13,784 nucleotides of DNA from Alphaproteobacteria bacterium UBA1002 (lineage in GTDB: Bacteria > Pseudomonadota > Alphaproteobacteria > Rickettsiales > UBA998): assembly GCA_002291845.1 (NCBI GenBank), contig DBAU01000029.1, positions 1 through 13,784 of the forward strand, given 5' to 3'. The position numbers and the translations under genes were made by a program. Below, piece after piece: positions 1-7,405 of the stretch (position 1 is the stretch's first letter; the number at the start of each line of letters is the position of its first letter). The notes below the pieces were generated by a model. It did not search any database, had not been told where the DNA came from, and saw nothing but the letters and a program-made list of their open reading frames with translations.

Positions 1-159
1 TGCATGATAGGGCGCTAGCGCTTCCGAGAGGACCTGCTCAAGCTTGGCTTGTAAAAGAGGCGAGTGCCGTGGCTGAATTGTGAGGAGCGTGCCAATCAGC
101 AAAACAAAGAGAAAACCAAGCCCGCAGAGCCCAAGTAGATAGCGGCGGGTCAGGCGCAT
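1..159 (-). CDS. N-terminus of a membrane-anchored protein (partial, runs off the window)
   Basis: An open minus-strand frame starts at the ATG at 159 and stays open for 53 codons to base 1. It begins MRLTRRYLLGLCGLG and continues with a strongly hydrophobic stretch to about residue 28. A basic N-terminus followed by one hydrophobic helix indicates a signal anchor or uncleaved signal peptide, with the rest of the protein in the periplasm. After the helix comes a more hydrophilic, helix-like part (LLQAKLEQVLSEALAP). A weak purine-rich ribosome site (AAAGAGAC) lies just upstream. The gene is divergent from glnE, with 111 bases between the starts. In alphaproteobacteria a large AsmA/DUF3971-type envelope protein with this kind of N-terminus often sits next to glnE and bcp. 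That identity is inference from context and cannot be confirmed from 53 residues. Confidence 0.6.
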   Translation of the reverse strand, partial: MRLTRRYLLGLCGLGFLFVLLIGTLLTIQPRHSPLLQAKLEQVLSEALAPYHA

Positions 160-270
160 GAAGTCTCTTTCATCAGCAGAGTTATGTGCTGTTATTAGCA
201 GGGTAATATCAGAAGAAAAACATCAAAAAGCGGGTTGAATATACGCGGTCACCCCCGTTACTGTGCAGAC

Positions 271-3177
271 ATGTCATCCCATTCTTTTCTTTCCCGCCTG
301 GCGCAGGGCGGGCCTTGGAGCATCGGCTACGGTCCGGAGGTTGCTGAGCGGATGATCCAATGGGCCGACCCTTTGCATTCCCGTATGAGTGACGAGGAGA
401 CTGCCCTTTTTAAGGAGAGCCTGCAATCACCGGAGGTGCTTAACTTTCTGGCTTTCGTGCAGCAGCATTCTTCCTATCTTTCTCGTATCATTGAGCATTT
501 CCCTGTGGTGTGGAGCGATCTATGCCGTCTTGCTCCCCAGCATGTGGTGAGTGCGATCTATCAGCGCGGCGCAGACTGGCCGCTTGCTTCACGACTGCGT
601 CGCCAGAAACAGCAATTGGCGCTTGCCGTGGGATTGCTTGATATTGCGGGTATTTGGGGGTGGGAAGATGTCACCGCCGCATTATCTGATTTTGCCTGCT
701 ATGCTGTGTCCGCCGTTTTAGAGCATTTGCTTGAAAAAGCGGTGGAGCAAAAAATGCTGTCAACGGCCAAAGCACACGGCATTTTTATTCTAGGTATGGG
801 TAAGCTTGGTGGACAAGAGCTGAATTACTCCAGTGATATTGATCTGATTATTTTTTATGACCCGCAGCGGCTGGCCTACACAGGCCGTCAGTCGCCGCCG
901 CATTTCATGAGCCGCCTCGCGCAGGAGCTCACCGCCCTGCTGCAGGACCGCACGGCGGATGGCTATGTGTTCCGCACGGACTTACGATTACGGCCCGATC
1001 CAGCGTCCACGCCGCTGGCGGTCACCACCACCGCCGCGCTGCGCTACTACGAGAGCGTCGGCCAGAACTGGGAGCGCGCCGCCATGATCAAGGCACGCGT
1101 TATTGCGGGTGATCTAGTGGCAGGCAAGGAGTTCATGCAAGAACTTCAGCCATTTATGTGGCGCACTCACCTGGATTATGCCGCTGTAGCGGATATCCTC
1201 TCGATTAAGCGTCAGATGCAGGCGCGCTACGAGGAAACCATTCATCCTTACGGCCACAATATCAAAACGGGAAAAGGCGGTATCCGTGAGATCGAGTTTC
1301 TCGCACAGATTTATCAATTGATTCGTGGTGGGCGTGAAGTCGATTTGCGGGTGCGTCGCACCGTGGATGTATTGGCACAGCTGGTGGCGCATGGTCATCT
1401 CAGCCCGCGGATCGCGGGACGGCTTCATCGTTCCTATGCGTTCTTCCGAACGGTTGAACACCGCCTGCAGATGCGTGCCGATGAGCAGACACACACCCTA
1501 CCCGCCGATGCGGAGGGGATGCAGGCGCTGGCGGCCTTTATGGGCTATGCCTCCACAACGCGCTTTGAGCGCACGCTCAGTCGTCATCTGCGGCGGGTAC
1601 ATCACCACTTCACCCGCGCGTTTCAGGAAACCGCCGCGCCACTCAGCGGCGGAAGTAAGCTGGTTTTTACAGGTGTAGAGCATGATCCTGAGACGCTCAT
1701 GGAATTGCGCCGTATGGGCTTCAGCCAGCCGGAAGCTATCTCCGCCGCGGTGCAGGACTGGCACAAAGGCAACCGCCGCTGCACGCGCACCAAGCGCTCA
1801 CGCGAGTTGCTAACAGAGCTGGTGCCAGAGATTCTTGCTGCACTGGCGGTGACGGTGAATCCGGACGAGGCATTCCAGCATTTCGATGCATTCATGACCA
1901 ATCTGCCTTCCGGCGTGCAGCTTTTTTCGCTGTTTTCCTCCAACCGCGAATTACTGACGCTCACCGCAGAGATCATGGGTAGTGCGCCGTCCCTTGGGCG
2001 TACCCTGAGTCAGACCCCAAGCCTTTTTGATGCGGTGCTCTCCGGGTTCTTTTTTGCTCCCCTTCCTTCACTGGAGACTTTACGCGAAGAGCGGAAAAAC
2101 TGGCTACGGCTGGGGCGTGATGAAGAAGAACGGCTGATCCGTTTGTGTACCTTTCAGAAGGAAAAGCTCTTTCAAGCGGGCATCCAGCTGCTTAAAGGTA
2201 TGGCCAGTGTCGAGCAGGTGGGGCAGTTTCTTTCCGATTTGGCGGGGGTGGTAATTGAATGGGTGGCTGAGAGCACTTCGCAGGAGTTTGCAGCTCAGTA
2301 TGGTAAAGTTGCTGGCGGAGGGCTCATTATTTTAGGCATGGGCAAGCTGGGCAGCCGTGAACTGACCTTTGGCTCCGACCTGGATTTGAATTTTCTCTAT
2401 GATGCCGATGAATCCGCCATATCAGACGGCGAACGGCCACTTAATGCCAGCGCGTATTTTAATCGGCTGGCGCAGCGTATTGTCGGTCGGCTGACGGCGC
2501 TGACCAAGGCTGGGCGGCTTTATGAGGTGGATACCCGCCTGCGCCCGTTTGGCAAAGATGGGCCGATGGCCGTAAGCCTGAATGCCTTTGCAAGATATCA
2601 CACGGAATCCGCGTGGCTATTTGAGCGCCTTGCCCTTACGCGTGCTCGCCCGGTGGTGGTGACAGATAGCACGCACGTGATGGTGGAAAAAGTATTGGCA
2701 GATTTGCTCAGTCACCCCGTGCCCAGGGCGGATGTGGTCGCCGCCGTTCAGGATATGCGCCGTCGTATTGATGAGTCGTTCAGGCCTTCCTCTCCGTGGG
2801 ACGTTAAGCATATTGCGGGTGGGTTGATGGATGTGGATTTTGTGCTGCAATCCTTTCGCCTTACCGCGCCTGAGGCGTTTACATCATTGCCGTTGGGTGA
2901 TCTCTCTGCGATCCCCACACTACTGGCTGAGTCGCAGCATCTCTCGGCTGAGGTTGCTCAAAAGCTCGCTGAAGCACGTCATCTGCAAACAGTGCTTCTG
3001 TTCTTTTTGCGCCTGTGTGGAGGAAATAGTTTTGCCGAGGACGCGATGCCAGACGCGTTACGGATGGTCTTATGTCGAGCCACAGGCTTTTCGGACTTTG
3101 CAGATCTAAAAGCCCATCTTTTAGCACTACAGTCGGCGGTTCGTTCTTTGCCAGTAGATGGTACACATGCGGTATAA
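271..3177 (+). CDS. glnE: Bifunctional glutamine synthetase adenylyltransferase / deadenylylase
   Basis: GlnE adds AMP to, and removes it from, a tyrosine of glutamine synthetase, under control of PII protein and glutamine, so it sets nitrogen assimilation in the cytoplasm. The 968-residue product has the family's duplicated nucleotidyltransferase architecture. The N-terminal (deadenylylating) domain has GMGKLGGQELNYSSDIDL from about residue 175, with metal-binding Asp189 and Asp191, and RTDLRLRPDP near residue 235. The C-terminal (adenylylating) domain has GMGKLGSRELTFGSDLDL from about residue 689, with Asp703 and Asp705, and VDTRLRPFGKDG near residue 753. The helical regulatory region lies between them. 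E. coli GlnE has 946 residues, so this copy is full length. I chose the ATG at 271. The frame also allows a TTG at 235, but those 12 extra residues look non-conserved. Neither start has a good ribosome site. No glnA or glnB is in view. Confidence 0.97.
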   Translation: MSSHSFLSRLAQGGPWSIGYGPEVAERMIQWADPLHSRMSDEETALFKESLQSPEVLNFLAFVQQHSSYLSRIIEHFPVVWSDLCRLAPQHVVSAIYQRGADWPLASRLRRQKQQLALAVGLLDIAGIWGWEDVTAALSDFACYAVSAVLEHLLEKAVEQKMLSTAKAHGIFILGMGKLGGQELNYSSDIDLIIFYDPQRLAYTGRQSPPHFMSRLAQELTALLQDRTADGYVFRTDLRLRPDPASTPLAVTTTAALRYYESVGQNWERAAMIKARVIAGDLVAGKEFMQELQPFMWRTHLDYAAVADILSIKRQMQARYEETIHPYGHNIKTGKGGIREIEFLAQIYQLIRGGREVDLRVRRTVDVLAQLVAHGHLSPRIAGRLHRSYAFFRTVEHRLQMRADEQTHTLPADAEGMQALAAFMGYASTTRFERTLSRHLRRVHHHFTRAFQETAAPLSGGSKLVFTGVEHDPETLMELRRMGFSQPEAISAAVQDWHKGNRRCTRTKRSRELLTELVPEILAALAVTVNPDEAFQHFDAFMTNLPSGVQLFSLFSSNRELLTLTAEIMGSAPSLGRTLSQTPSLFDAVLSGFFFAPLPSLETLREERKNWLRLGRDEEERLIRLCTFQKEKLFQAGIQLLKGMASVEQVGQFLSDLAGVVIEWVAESTSQEFAAQYGKVAGGGLIILGMGKLGSRELTFGSDLDLNFLYDADESAISDGERPLNASAYFNRLAQRIVGRLTALTKAGRLYEVDTRLRPFGKDGPMAVSLNAFARYHTESAWLFERLALTRARPVVVTDSTHVMVEKVLADLLSHPVPRADVVAAVQDMRRRIDESFRPSSPWDVKHIAGGLMDVDFVLQSFRLTAPEAFTSLPLGDLSAIPTLLAESQHLSAEVAQKLAEARHLQTVLLFFLRLCGGNSFAEDAMPDALRMVLCRATGFSDFADLKAHLLALQSAVRSLPVDGTHAV

Positions 3178-3269
3178 AAATCTGCCGTGGCTCTTGTATT
3201 TTTGGAGAGTAGTGCCCTATGTGAGACAAAGAATAACATACCTTTTTGATTTACATGATGGAGATTTTT

Positions 3270-3767
3270 ATGGCCACCACTGCAAAAGCCGCATCGCTTG
3301 CCACCCTTTCCGAAGGCGATAAAGCGCCGGATTTCACCATGCCCGGCTCCGGCGGGGCAACGGTCGCGCTCTCCAAGATGAAGGGCAAAAATGTGGTGCT
3401 CTATTTTTATCCGAAAGATGACACGCCGGGGTGCACCCTGGAGGGCAAAGAATTCTCAGCGCTGAAGGCCAAGTTTGATGCTGCCAACACGGAAGTGATC
3501 GGCGTATCAAAGGATTCAGTCGCCAGCCACGACAAATTCTGCGGTAAGTACGGCTACACCATCACACTGGCCTCGGACGAATCCGGCAGTGTTTGCGAGG
3601 ATTATGGCGTCTGGGTGGAAAAAAGCATGTATGGCAAGAAATACATGGGCATTGAACGCTCCACCTTCCTGATTGACGGCAAAGGGCAGATCGCCCGCAT
3701 CTGGCGCAAAGTGAAAGTTGATGGCCATGCCGATGAAGTATTGGCGGCAGCGCAAGGGCTAAAATAG
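3270..3767 (+). CDS. bcp: Thioredoxin-dependent thiol peroxidase, PrxQ/Bcp family
   Basis: This peroxiredoxin reduces hydrogen peroxide and organic hydroperoxides in the cytoplasm with electrons from thioredoxin. The 165-residue protein has the AhpC/TSA fold signature: APDFTMPG near residue 19, then YPKDDTPGCT with peroxidatic Cys55 after the PxxxTxxC-type motif, and the active-site Arg130 in ERSTFLID. The resolving cysteine found five residues later in E. coli Bcp is absent (Lys60). Instead Cys91 lies 36 residues on, which fits PrxQ proteins that use a cysteine in helix alpha3. Cys109 is a third cysteine. The start is the ATG at 3270 because GGAG sits 7 bases upstream. In-frame TTG 3246 and ATGs 3255 and 3258 lie upstream but lack such a site. 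The gene is 92 bases downstream of glnE on the same strand. I see no clear terminator between them. Confidence 0.95.
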   Translation: MATTAKAASLATLSEGDKAPDFTMPGSGGATVALSKMKGKNVVLYFYPKDDTPGCTLEGKEFSALKAKFDAANTEVIGVSKDSVASHDKFCGKYGYTITLASDESGSVCEDYGVWVEKSMYGKKYMGIERSTFLIDGKGQIARIWRKVKVDGHADEVLAAAQGLK

Positions 3768-3792
3768 TCGTACAAGCGTTTTGCTGGTAAGG

Positions 3793-4038
3793 CTACACAA
3801 TCAGATTAAGGATGGAGCCGCGATCCCACAGTACGCCATGCTTCAGGGCGGTGACGGCGCGGGCGATGAGCGAGGCAAGCACGTCTTCTGCCGGAATGCT
3901 CTGAAACCCACGGCGAGACGGGGGAAGTAGCTCCTCGCGCTCAACTGCTTTGGTCTCCTCCTTCAGCGGCTTGCGCGGCGTGGCGGTGACCAGCGAGGTG
4001 CGGGGACGGACCGTGTTGTTCGGGATATTGACCATCAT
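3793..4038 (-). CDS. Small conserved-looking protein, 81 residues, unknown function
   Basis: I do not recognise a named family. The product starts MMVNIPNNTVRPRTSL. The first half is polar, charged and rich in Pro and Arg, so probably disordered. The second half (from about residue 46, FQSIPAEDVLASLIARAVTALKH) looks like an amphipathic helix, followed by GVLWDRGSILNLIV at the very C-terminus. The ordered, hydrophobic C-terminal half argues for a real protein rather than chance. No signal peptide is visible. The start is one of two adjacent ATGs at 4038 and 4035, and the ribosome site is weak. The gene is convergent with bcp (25 bases between the stops) and lies 108 bases downstream of the minus-strand hydrolase. 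A weak hairpin lies in that gap, so the two may or may not be co-transcribed. The protein is probably cytoplasmic. Confidence 0.55.
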   Translation of the reverse strand: MMVNIPNNTVRPRTSLVTATPRKPLKEETKAVEREELLPPSRRGFQSIPAEDVLASLIARAVTALKHGVLWDRGSILNLIV

Positions 4039-4100
4039 CTGATAGTAGCAAAGAACATTCTGTTCGTCATTCCCGGATTGCGTGCTGCCTAAAAGGCGAG

Positions 4101-4118
4101 AAAACAGCGGATGCTGTT
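4101..4118 (-). terminator. Weak intrinsic terminator after the alpha/beta hydrolase
   Basis: Read on the minus strand, AACAGC - ATCC - GCTGTT forms a 6-bp stem with a 4-base loop, running directly into TT and then CTC. It sits about 29 bases past the stop codon of the hydrolase. The stem is short and AT-flanked and the T tract is only four bases long, so it would at best be a partial terminator for the hydrolase transcript. Confidence 0.35.
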
Positions 4119-4146
4119 ACGTGCGCTCAACAAAGAACACTCGTGG

Positions 4147-5022
4147 CTACGCGGCCTCCTGCGCGCTGATCCAGCGAGTAACCGTCAGAATTTGCTCGGC
4201 ATTAAGCAGGGCTGGCGCATGGCCGACGCCGGAAAATTCTACCAATGTCACGTTCGGGCGCTCCGCCATAGCCTGCGCGACGTCATGCGGCAGAATATCA
4301 GAGTCCGCGCCGCGCAGAATCAGCACCGGGCAAGTCACGGCGGCCCAAAAGGCAGAGAGGTCCACATCGGTCAGCTGGCGGAAGCCCTCGCTTTGCAGCT
4401 TCAGCGGCAGCAAAATATCCGGGTCGCAGGCAAATTGCCAATGGCCATCCGGGGCTTGCTCCAGTGTCGCGTCCATGTATTGCCGCCATTCCTCGTCCGT
4501 TTGCAGGCCAAAGCTGCGGCCAATGACACGCAGCGCCGCTTCGGCTTCCGCGCGGGAGGCGTAGCGCTGCATATTGCCTGCGTATTGGGCAATACGCTGC
4601 AGCGCCGGCCCCGGAATGCGCGCGCCCACATCATTGAGCACCAGCCAACGCAGGAGCGAGGGATTCGTAGCGGCCGCCATGAGACCGAGAATGCCGCCCA
4701 TGGACGTGCCGATCCAGCCCACATGTGTCAGGTTCTGGCTAGCCAGCAAGGCGGTGAGATCGGCGAGGTAGGTACCGTAATGATAGTTTGCCTTCGCGGT
4801 AAGCCAGTCACTCTTACCGCGCCCTGCCACATCCGGGCAGAGTACACGGTGCGTTGGCTCCAGCGCCTGTGCCAGCGCGTCGAAATCTTGTCCGTTACGC
4901 GTCAGGCCATGGACGCACAGCACCGGCGGCTGGCCTGCCTCGCCAAAATGGGCCACGTGCAGGCGGCGCTGGCCGGAAGGCTGCTGCGTGGGGTCAGGAA
5001 GGACGAGAAATTCAGAGCGCAT
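4147..5022 (-). CDS. Alpha/beta-fold hydrolase
   Basis: This is a cytoplasmic alpha/beta hydrolase of 291 residues with a complete catalytic set and no signal peptide. VLCVHGLTRNGQDFD (residues 34-48) is the HG oxyanion-hole strand and loop. GTSMGG gives nucleophile Ser107. RGADSDIL (from 237) gives the probable acid Asp242. GVGHAP gives His268. Residues about 137-225 between the core strands form a helical cap. The order and length match the COG0596 type of hydrolases, which includes esterases, epoxide hydrolases and C-C hydrolases. The substrate cannot be read from sequence. The start is the ATG at 5022. No clear Shine-Dalgarno precedes it, but the protein aligns with the family from near the start. 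It is divergent from the 62-residue gene. A long open frame on the opposite strand (4111-5046) is a by-product of the codon bias of this gene. Confidence 0.92.
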   Translation of the reverse strand: MRSEFLVLPDPTQQPSGQRRLHVAHFGEAGQPPVLCVHGLTRNGQDFDALAQALEPTHRVLCPDVAGRGKSDWLTAKANYHYGTYLADLTALLASQNLTHVGWIGTSMGGILGLMAAATNPSLLRWLVLNDVGARIPGPALQRIAQYAGNMQRYASRAEAEAALRVIGRSFGLQTDEEWRQYMDATLEQAPDGHWQFACDPDILLPLKLQSEGFRQLTDVDLSAFWAAVTCPVLILRGADSDILPHDVAQAMAERPNVTLVEFSGVGHAPALLNAEQILTVTRWISAQEAA

Positions 5023-5108
5023 GGCAAGGATTTAGAAAGGAGTTAGTCATCGAGCGTTAATTGTTTGCGGTTATTCTGAGCAAGGCAAGCAAAATGAAGG
5101 AGACATTC

Positions 5109-5297
5109 ATGCACCCGACCAACGACCCGCATCCCCACCGAGCCTCAGAGCGTGGAAACGCCGGCTTTTCGGGGCCTGCGGACGATCAATTTATCACAAT
5201 TCCGCATCGCGACGGGGAGCGCCGCGTGCAGGTGTCCATCGAGACGATCAATAAATTCGGCGGCTCGTGGTCACTGGAAAGTGCGATCTGGCACTAA
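5109..5297 (+). CDS. Small protein, 62 residues, unknown function
   Basis: I do not recognise this family. The product begins MHPTNDPHPHRASERGNAGF, a His/Pro-rich polar segment that is probably disordered. It then has a more ordered half, DDQFITIPHRDGERRVQVSI followed by ETINKFGGSWSLESAIWH, with alternating hydrophobic residues typical of beta strands. There are no cysteines, signal peptide or membrane helix. The start at 5109 is supported by a strong ribosome site, AAGGAGA, ending 5 bases upstream, which is the best evidence that it is translated. An in-frame ATG at 5094 lies before that site and would be a poorer start. The gene is convergent with dadA (22 bases between the stops) and divergent from the hydrolase. 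It is monocistronic in this context. Confidence 0.6.
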   Translation: MHPTNDPHPHRASERGNAGFSGPADDQFITIPHRDGERRVQVSIETINKFGGSWSLESAIWH

Positions 5298-5319
5298 GCG
5301 GTCCAGACTATCGCAGCTT

Positions 5320-6564
5320 TCAATAGCGCTCCGCCTCCAGCCCTTCCATCGGAATTTCCGTAGGACGGCCTTCCATGATGTCGGCGAGCAGGTGGGCCGA
5401 GCCGGGCGACTGCGTCCAGCCCAGCGTGCCATGTCCGGTATGCAGGAAGAGGTTTTCGTAGCGCGTCGCGCCGATGGTAGGCGGTCCGTCCGGCGTTTGT
5501 GGCCGCAGGCAGGCCCAGCGGCTCATCTGGCCGAACTGCGCCTCCGGGAACAGATCGGACAGGCAGCGCACAATCGGCGTGATACGTGCCTCACGCACTT
5601 GGTCGTTGTAGCGTGCGAATTCGGCGGTTCCCGCGGCGCGGACTTTATCGCCCAGGCGGCTGATAACAACTTTTTTCTCATCATCGGTGATGCTGACCTG
5701 CGGGGCGTTCTCCCAGGCGGGCACGGTGATGCTGTAGCCCTTCATTGGGTAGATGGGGATTTTCATGCCCAGCGTGCGTAGCAGGATGGGGCTGTACGAG
5801 CCCATGGCCATGACATACGCATCGGCGGTTTTGAGTCCTGCAGAGGTTTGCACGCCGCTGATACGGTTGCCTTCACGCTGTATGCCTTGAATCTCCGTGC
5901 CGTAGGTGAAGCGCGCGCCAAAATTGTCGATGCAATAGGCCGCGAGCTTTTGGGTGAAGACGTGCAGATCACCGCTTTCGTCGACTTCTGAGTAAAGCCC
6001 CCCGGCAATGGATTTGGTGGCGTTTTTCAGCGCAGGCTCGCGCTCGAAGCATTGCTCACGAGTAAGCAATTCTTCCTTGGCGCCGAGTGATTCCTGAAAA
6101 TGCGCTTGCTTGAGTGCGCCATCCAGCCCTTGCTGCGAGCCGAAAATATGCAGGATGCCTTTAGAGAGGTGGTTGTATTCGATCTTCGTCGCCTGACGAA
6201 TCTGCGCCAGCTTATCGCGCGAGTAGAGGCCGAGGCGTAGCATGATGCGCGTGCTTTTCTCCGCCTGTTTCTGGCGGCAGTTCATCAGGAAGCGCAGGCC
6301 CCAGCTGATCATATAGGGATCCGTGGAAAAGCGTAGCACCAGCGGCGCATCTTCCTGGAACATCCATTGAATCACTTTCGGCAGCGCGTCTGGATTGGCC
6401 CAGGGCTGGGCGTGGGTATAGCTCAGCTGGCCGCCATTCGCGTAGGAGGTCTGCATCGCGGGCGCGGCCTCACGCTCAATCACTTCTACCTGATGCCCCC
6501 GGCTGCCCAGCATATAGGCTGCGGTCACTCCGGCAACGCCTGCTCCAAGAATAATAACTCGCAT
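5320..6564 (-). CDS. dadA: D-amino acid dehydrogenase, small (catalytic) subunit
   Basis: DadA is an FAD enzyme, peripheral to the inner membrane, that oxidises D-amino acids (classically D-alanine) to 2-oxo acids and ammonia and passes electrons to the respiratory chain. The 414-residue protein opens with the dinucleotide-binding motif GAGVAGVTAAYML (Gly7, Gly9, Gly12) and Glu30 at the end of the second strand for the FAD ribose. Family segments follow: QTSYANGGQLSYTHAQPWA near residue 38, KVIQWMFQEDAPL, YPMKGYSITVP, LRPQTPDGPPTIG, and the C-terminal FAD segment HTGHGTLGWTQSPGSAHL. The length is close to the E. coli enzyme (432). The start is well supported: AGGAAC lies 8 bases upstream. There is no alanine racemase (dadX) next to it, so substrate L/D conversion must be supplied from elsewhere. 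It has its own promoter, divergent from the sirtuin gene. Confidence 0.96.
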   Translation of the reverse strand: MRVIILGAGVAGVTAAYMLGSRGHQVEVIEREAAPAMQTSYANGGQLSYTHAQPWANPDALPKVIQWMFQEDAPLVLRFSTDPYMISWGLRFLMNCRQKQAEKSTRIMLRLGLYSRDKLAQIRQATKIEYNHLSKGILHIFGSQQGLDGALKQAHFQESLGAKEELLTREQCFEREPALKNATKSIAGGLYSEVDESGDLHVFTQKLAAYCIDNFGARFTYGTEIQGIQREGNRISGVQTSAGLKTADAYVMAMGSYSPILLRTLGMKIPIYPMKGYSITVPAWENAPQVSITDDEKKVVISRLGDKVRAAGTAEFARYNDQVREARITPIVRCLSDLFPEAQFGQMSRWACLRPQTPDGPPTIGATRYENLFLHTGHGTLGWTQSPGSAHLLADIMEGRPTEIPMEGLEAERY

Positions 6565-6588
6565 GATATAAAGTTCCTGCTACGCCCA

Positions 6589-6617
6589 TTGGGATGTTTC
6601 TTATATTAGCTTTTTAT
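6589..6617 (+). promoter_or_regulatory. Possible sigma-70 promoter of the sirtuin gene
   Basis: TTGGGA (6589-6594) and TTTTAT (6612-6617) with a 17-base spacer are each 4/6 matches. Transcription from about 6624 would give a short leader ending in the GGGGGA ribosome site before the ATG at 6640. The site overlaps the dadA promoter on the other strand, so the two genes could compete for polymerase. Confidence 0.35.
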
Positions 6618-6629
6618 GAATTATTGCAA
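6600..6629 (-). promoter_or_regulatory. Probable sigma-70 promoter of dadA
   Basis: On the minus strand, TTGCAA (6624-6629) and TATAAG (6600-6605) are spaced by 18 bases, giving 4/6 and 5/6 matches to the consensus. Transcription would start near 6593, with a leader of about 28 bases that contains the AGGAAC ribosome site of dadA. It overlaps the opposed promoter of the sirtuin gene. Confidence 0.5.
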
Positions 6630-6639
6630 TGGGGGAACG

Positions 6640-7368
6640 ATGACGCAGAGCACCATTGTTATTTTAACCGGCGCAGGCATCTCGGCGGAGTCGGGTTTGC
6701 CCACGTTTCGCGCATCGGACGGGCTGTGGTGCGGCCACCGTATTGAGGACGTGGCAACACCAGAAGCGTTTGAGCGTAACCCGGCGTTGGTGCAGCAGTT
6801 CTATAACCTACGTCGTCGCCAGCTGGCCGAGGTGGTGCCGAACGCCGCCCATCATGCGCTGGTGCAGCTGGCCGAGGCATGGCCGGGTGAGGTGGTGCTG
6901 GTAACCCAGAATGTTGATGATCTTCATCAGCGCGCCGCCGAGGGGCGCGATCTGCCGCGTTACCGGTTTTACCCCATGCATGGTGCGCTCAAGCAGGCGC
7001 GCTGCACAGTGAGCGAGCGCATTTATGACTGGCTGGAGGATCTGGGCGAGGACACCCTCTCGCCGGATGGGCTGAAGGGAACCCTGCGCCCGCACATCGT
7101 CTGGTTCGGCGAGATGCCGCTCTACATGGACGCGATCGAGGCAGCCCTGCGCCGCGCCGATCTGTTTCTCTCCATCGGCACCTCGGGGAATGTGTACCCG
7201 GCGGCGGGGTTCGTGCAGATGCTGCGGCACATGGACCGCGCCCATACGGTGGAGCTGAACCTGGAGCCGTCGCAAGGCACCCGCTTTTTCCACGAAGCCC
7301 AGCACGGCCTCGCCACGGAAGTGGTGCCGGACTATGTGGCCCGCATTCTTGCGGGTGAGGTGATTTAA
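6640..7368 (+). CDS. cobB: Sir2-type NAD-dependent protein deacylase, zinc cysteines missing
   Basis: Sirtuins remove acetyl or other acyl groups from protein lysines, consuming NAD and releasing O-acyl-ADP-ribose and nicotinamide. The 242-residue protein has the core motifs: TGAGISAESGLPTFR (10-24) for NAD, TQNVDDLH (89-96), catalytic His114 in PMHGAL, VVWFGE-like IVWFGEMP (153-160), GTSGNVYPA and ELNLEPS. Tyr55-x-x-Arg58 in FYNLRRRQL matches the class III pair that favours succinyl or malonyl groups. The structural zinc site normally needs four cysteines between the catalytic His and the LRP-WFGE segment. Here only Cys122 remains there, and the only other cysteine is Cys31. The start is ATG 6640 with GGGGGA just upstream. 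An in-frame ATG at 6616 lacks a site. It is convergent with tyrS and divergent from dadA. Confidence 0.93.
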   Translation: MTQSTIVILTGAGISAESGLPTFRASDGLWCGHRIEDVATPEAFERNPALVQQFYNLRRRQLAEVVPNAAHHALVQLAEAWPGEVVLVTQNVDDLHQRAAEGRDLPRYRFYPMHGALKQARCTVSERIYDWLEDLGEDTLSPDGLKGTLRPHIVWFGEMPLYMDAIEAALRRADLFLSIGTSGNVYPAAGFVQMLRHMDRAHTVELNLEPSQGTRFFHEAQHGLATEVVPDYVARILAGEVI

Positions 7369-7405
7369 ACAGAATCAGCAGTGCGAGAAGCCTACGCCAC
7401 GCAGC

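Noticed and set aside
235..270. Upstream extension of glnE from a TTG at 235
   Set aside because: It adds 12 residues with no family resemblance and no better ribosome site. The ATG at 271 gives a normal GlnE N-terminus.
4065..4076. CGTCATTCCCGG, similar to the start of common dispersed bacterial palindromes
   Set aside because: No matching second arm follows. The nearby AACAGC hairpin is unrelated, so a repeat remnant cannot be supported.
4111..5046. 311-codon open frame on the plus strand opposite the alpha/beta hydrolase
   Set aside because: Its translation is rich in Arg, Gln, His and Ala without recognisable motifs, while the minus strand encodes a hydrolase with a complete catalytic triad. 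It is a by-product of codon bias.
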